A stretch of DNA of 7,524 bases, taken from the NCBI GenBank assembly GCA_903912435.1, contig CAIWHI010000712.1, positions 1 through 7,524 of the forward strand. The letters are read 5' to 3'. The notes under the pieces are model-generated. The model did no database searches. It was given only the letters and a program-made list of their open reading frames with translations, and was not told the origin of the DNA. Origin of the DNA: an uncultured Bacteroidota bacterium. Its GTDB lineage: Bacteria > Bacteroidota > Bacteroidia > Chitinophagales > Chitinophagaceae. Below, piece after piece: positions 6,113 to 7,524 of this stretch. Positions within the stretch are counted from its first letter, which is position 1. Each line of letters begins with the position of its first letter. A program made the translations under genes and the position numbers.

Positions 6113-7128
6113 ACCATCCAAACGTTTCAAATTTTGGTCCAATACAATCATACAGGTCGTTACATTTCATTTTTACGCCCTGTAATAATAATTTTCTTTT
6201 GAAGTTCAGACATAATCTTTCACAACAACTATAGAGGTGGTAAACCATCAAAATAAATAACCAGTAAATATCAATAGTTTGGGATAATTGGATCGTTTAC
6301 ATGCCAATTAATATTTTTTGGAACAGCCAGAAAAGTGAGTACTTATTGTTTCACCTACATTTAATCAATTTCTATTGGATAGAAGTTGGCTATTATAATA
6401 GTCAGTTACATATTCCAATGCGATTTTATGCAGATAAAACTGCATTACATATTTCCAGTGGCACCGAAGTCCGGAAGTAAAGTGGCAATAATTAGCTCGA
6501 AGGCAACCAAAAATAATTGACTTTCATTTATAAAACCAATTAGACCCTAATCATCCTACATAATGAATAGCCAAACTCACGACAAACCATTATACCTAAG
6601 GTTAACATAAATAGATGATCATTTCTATACCACTTCACCTTGCTTGTAATAAATCTATCCTGTACAATATCATATAGCCAATGTAATGATTGCAAAACTT
6701 GCTTTTCTATCCATTGATACCGTGATCGTTGCTTGTGTTATAAATTTCGAGAATTATAGCCTTTTGTTCACCAAAAATCGTATTACCAGCCATTATGGTC
6801 CAGAACGTTTCATTTGGCCATCAGAAACCTTGCCAATATAGGTTGGAACATGTAAAATGATCATTAAGTATTACTCATCCCAAAACTCTTTGCTGCTTTT
6901 TGTTGGTATCTGTTGGATATAAAATTGTTCATTTAGTTCAGTTTTCTAGTAAATGTCTTCCGAGTACATCCGTTATATCTGTTTTACTATTCCAGCATCC
7001 TGAACATTATTTACATAGTGAGTTGCGTAACACTTGTATACTAAATATAGTTACAATCATATGAAAAATTAGAGAATACTCTCACAATCCATGATTGTAC
7101 CTTGAAAAGACTTCCAAGACATCATAAG

Positions 7129-7178
7129 TATGCAATAATAACTAACGCATATTCGCTATGATCAATTAATATTGCATA
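7129..7178. repeat. Nine-base inverted repeat with 32-base spacer
   Basis: TATGCAATA (7129-7137) and TATTGCATA (7170-7178) are perfect nine-base arms. A smaller hairpin, ACAATC-CAT-GATTGT (7084-7098), lies upstream. No gene lies near enough to suggest a role. Confidence 0.35.
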
Positions 7179-7524
7179 AGCAGTTTGGTTTCTGGTATGT
7201 CTACCATTGGCGAATCAAAATCTAATACAGCTACAAAACTTGTAACAAACTCCTACATAAGAATTATCTCGTGTACCTAACAATGACTTAGCCTGTCCGG
7301 CTATAAACCATTAACGCCTAGCAAATGCCCATCATCACACAAATCTCTTATTATCTATAGGTCATGTCATAATAATAGTGTCACGGAATCGCATTCATCA
7401 TGCATAAGATACCCTTGCGGCATAACAAACCCATGCTCTTAAGAAATTATATACCTGGCTAGTTTTGTCTTATTTACCCATTGGATGTGGATCGATAAAA
7501 TCAAATTGATAACTATAGTCTTCA

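Larger units (their letters stand above)
5395..7524. other. 2.1-kb tract without recognisable genes
   Basis: No frame here gives a credible protein. The longest ATG-started ORFs are minus 5703-5933 (76 codons) and minus 6051-6251 (66 codons). Both have odd compositions rich in Cys, His and Tyr, and are about what chance gives at this base composition. I see no sequence related to the SprB repeats, no tRNA-like or rRNA-like part and no transposase remnant. Stops are dense in all six frames. Cytosine exceeds guanine on the plus strand in many rows (for example 17 C against 5 G in 6541-6600). Short inverted repeats and word clusters are listed separately. At the right edge a minus frame ending with a TAA at 7472-7470 is open for 18 codons (EDYSYQFDFIDPHPMGK), too short to call as the end of a gene. 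Confidence 0.65.

Noticed and set aside
5703..6251. Minus-strand ORFs of 76 and 66 codons in the gene-poor tract
   Set aside because: Compositions are random-like, no ribosome site or promoter is convincing, and ORFs of this length are expected by chance here.
6653..6838. Plus-strand open frame with ATG at 6686 (MIAKLAFLSIDTVIVACVIN...)
   Set aside because: It looks slightly protein-like, but about 60 open codons are expected several times by chance in 2 kb of this composition; no start signal or context supports it.
7470..7524. Possible C-terminus of a minus-strand gene entering from the right edge
   Set aside because: Only 17 residues before the stop; other frames at the edge are open for similar lengths, so nothing favours it.
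5395..7524. Decayed SprB-repeat pseudogene
   Set aside because: None of the characteristic repeat words for GGTPPY or VTDAxGC are seen in any frame on either strand.

Overview
The window looks like chromosomal DNA of a Bacteroidota bacterium, probably of the Chitinophagales/Sphingobacteriales type. Three things point there. The large secreted protein has SprB-like repeats and ends in a type IX secretion (T9SS) sorting domain. Promoter-like boxes match the Bacteroidota -7 consensus TAnnTTTG. Genes lack strong Shine-Dalgarno sites, and the DNA is moderately AT-rich. No RNA gene, insertion sequence, CRISPR array or phage gene was recognised.

Layout. (1) 1-556, minus strand: the N-terminal 185 residues of a multi-spanning membrane glycosyltransferase of the GT39/ArnT-PMT type, cut by the left edge. 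(2) 557-795: a spacer with four tandem 19-bp repeats and two stem-loops that share a TTTA loop. (3) 796-1678, minus strand: a 93-aa protein of unknown function followed by a 190-aa pentapeptide-repeat protein. The second gene appears to have its own -7 box as well as sitting in a possible operon. (4) 1679-2202: a divergent intergenic region. On the minus side a promoter candidate has an inverted repeat filling its spacer; on the plus side there is a weaker promoter candidate and a long leader. (5) 2203-5334, plus strand: a 1043-aa cell-surface protein with a signal peptide, seven SprB-like repeats (six with a regular cysteine pair), an SdrD-like/Cna-B-type domain, a DUF7619-like domain and a T9SS type A sorting domain. 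A textbook rho-independent terminator follows it. (6) 5395-7524: about 2.1 kb with no credible gene, no SprB-like sequence and no recognised RNA, but several short inverted repeats and two small clusters of repeated words.

Functional picture. The surface protein would be exported by Sec, cross the outer membrane through T9SS and be anchored on the cell surface, where its Ig-like repeats suggest adhesion or matrix roles. The glycosyltransferase is an inner-membrane enzyme using a polyprenyl-phosphate-linked sugar, and nothing ties it directly to the surface protein. The pentapeptide protein and its small neighbour may form one transcription unit. I found no convincing new multi-gene system. 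The least explained parts are the gene-poor tract at the right, the 19-bp repeat array and the promoter-embedded inverted repeats.
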